Below are positions 63,482 to 64,000 of a DNA stretch of 64,000 nucleotides, piece by piece. Source of the stretch: CAWCTD01 sp963798455. Lineage in GTDB: Bacteria; Acidobacteriota; Terriglobia; Bryobacterales; Bryobacteraceae. The stretch's first letter is position 1, and every line of letters starts with the position of its first letter. The DNA lies in assembly GCA_963798455.1 (NCBI GenBank), contig CAWCTD010000003.1:930001-994000 (forward strand), read 5' to 3'. The notes under the pieces are model-generated. The model was not told the DNA's origin and searched no databases. It saw nothing but the letters and a program-made list of their open reading frames with translations. The translations under genes and the position numbers were made by a program.

Positions 63482-64000
63482 GTTGCCTCTGGCCGGCGTT
63501 TCGGTCGTGATCACGCGGGCGCGCGACCAGGCGGGCGAGTTGGCCGCGAAGCTCGAGGCTTTGGGCGCGGAGGTGGTCGAGTTCCCCACCATTGAGATCA
63601 AGCCGGCCGATGACTACCGGGCGCTGGACGCCGCGCTGGCTAATCTCAAGTCTTATGACTGGCTGATTTTCACCAGCGCCAACGGCGTGAAGTTCTTCAT
63701 GGAGCGGCTGGATTTGCGCGGGCGCGACCTACTGGCTTTCCAAGGAAGCGTGTGCGCGATTGGACCGGCCACCCGCAAGGCCGTGGAGAACCGTGGGTTG
63801 CATGTGACCCTGGTACCCGAGGAGTACGTCGCCGAGAGCATGGTCGCCGCTTTCGAGGGATACGAACTGGCCGGCAAACGGGTGCTGCTGCCGCGCGCGG
63901 CCGTGGCCAGGGACCTCGTCCCCACCGAGCTTTCCAAGCGCGGAGCGCAGGTCGATGTGGTGGAAGCCTATCGCACCGGCGTGCCGATAGACTTGGGCGC
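63468..64000 (+). CDS. hemD: Uroporphyrinogen-III synthase, 3'-truncated by the window edge
   Basis: The ATG at 63468 overlaps the end of hemC. The frame stays open to the window end, giving 177 residues so far: GVSVVITRARDQAGELAAKL, then YDWLIFTSANGVKFFMERL, CAIGPATRKAVENRG and VLLPRAAVARDLVPTELSKR. These are the landmarks of the two-domain HemD fold (TRxxxQ, FTSxNGV, IGxxTxxAL, R-rich loop). It cyclises hydroxymethylbilane with inversion of ring D. Its position after hemC fits. Whether it is fused to a methyltransferase downstream cannot be seen. Confidence 0.93.
   Translation, partial: MAAPELPLAGVSVVITRARDQAGELAAKLEALGAEVVEFPTIEIKPADDYRALDAALANLKSYDWLIFTSANGVKFFMERLDLRGRDLLAFQGSVCAIGPATRKAVENRGLHVTLVPEEYVAESMVAAFEGYELAGKRVLLPRAAVARDLVPTELSKRGAQVDVVEAYRTGVPIDLG

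Overview
The window is GC-rich and densely coded on both strands. It looks like a chromosome segment of an Acidobacteriota bacterium, most likely of the Bryobacterales/Solibacter type. This is inferred from the gene repertoire: a carboxypeptidase-regulatory-domain TonB-dependent receptor of more than 1,100 residues, many secreted glycoside hydrolases, Tat-like signals on sugar-acid enzymes, an M13 peptidase, tandem MacB-like permeases and URO-D-like proteins. No database search was possible. I saw no rRNA or tRNA gene, CRISPR array or prophage.

Layout. 1-11831 is carbohydrate catabolism plus DNA repair: a broken GH106-like rhamnosidase, a three-gene minus-strand operon (URO-D-like protein, C_GCAxxG_C_C redox protein, secreted GH42 beta-galactosidase), uvrA, an exported esterase and an exported enolase-superfamily dehydratase. 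11943-16344 holds a GT-C-like membrane protein, an M13 peptidase and mutY. 16449-22715 is one plus-strand operon: two MacB-like permeases with no ATPase, an active/inactive M16 peptidase pair and a LolA-like exported protein. 22748-25665 carries an exported metallo-beta-lactamase-fold protein, DedA, a nitroreductase and a glycine-zipper protein.

25685-32521 is a surface/biofilm region. A PilZ protein and a PAS-PAS-GGDEF-EAL protein, a cyclic-di-GMP pair, converge on a decayed exopolysaccharide module: a Wzz/GNVR chain-length protein with three in-frame stops and a frameshift, an ExeA-like ATPase whose Walker A lysine is Met, and a CpsD-like tyrosine kinase split by a stop. 32789-34811 is an unassigned two-gene cassette (zinc-ribbon/coiled-coil protein and possible HEPN-like protein). 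It is the best candidate here for an undescribed system. 34867-42637 holds a second exported enolase-superfamily protein, then priA, a GNAT protein, a SpoU methyltransferase, an NHL-repeat protein and a polytopic membrane protein.

43506-50973 resembles a trehalose-type utilisation locus: a 45-residue membrane protein, GH37 trehalase, a large TonB-dependent receptor and a GH65 enzyme. After a TPR protein, an intact DD(35)E insertion sequence (about 52146-53651) separates it from a housekeeping stretch: CCA-adding enzyme, APC transporter with a C-terminal soluble domain, zinc-ribbon protein, HlyD-like adaptor and class I fumarase. The window ends in a tetrapyrrole operon, hemX/ccsA-like - hemA - hemC - hemD, with hemD cut by the window edge. 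The longest stretch without a gene is 53463-53756 (294 bases). It holds a terminator-like hairpin and the right end of the insertion sequence. No gene-free stretch exceeds 300 bases.
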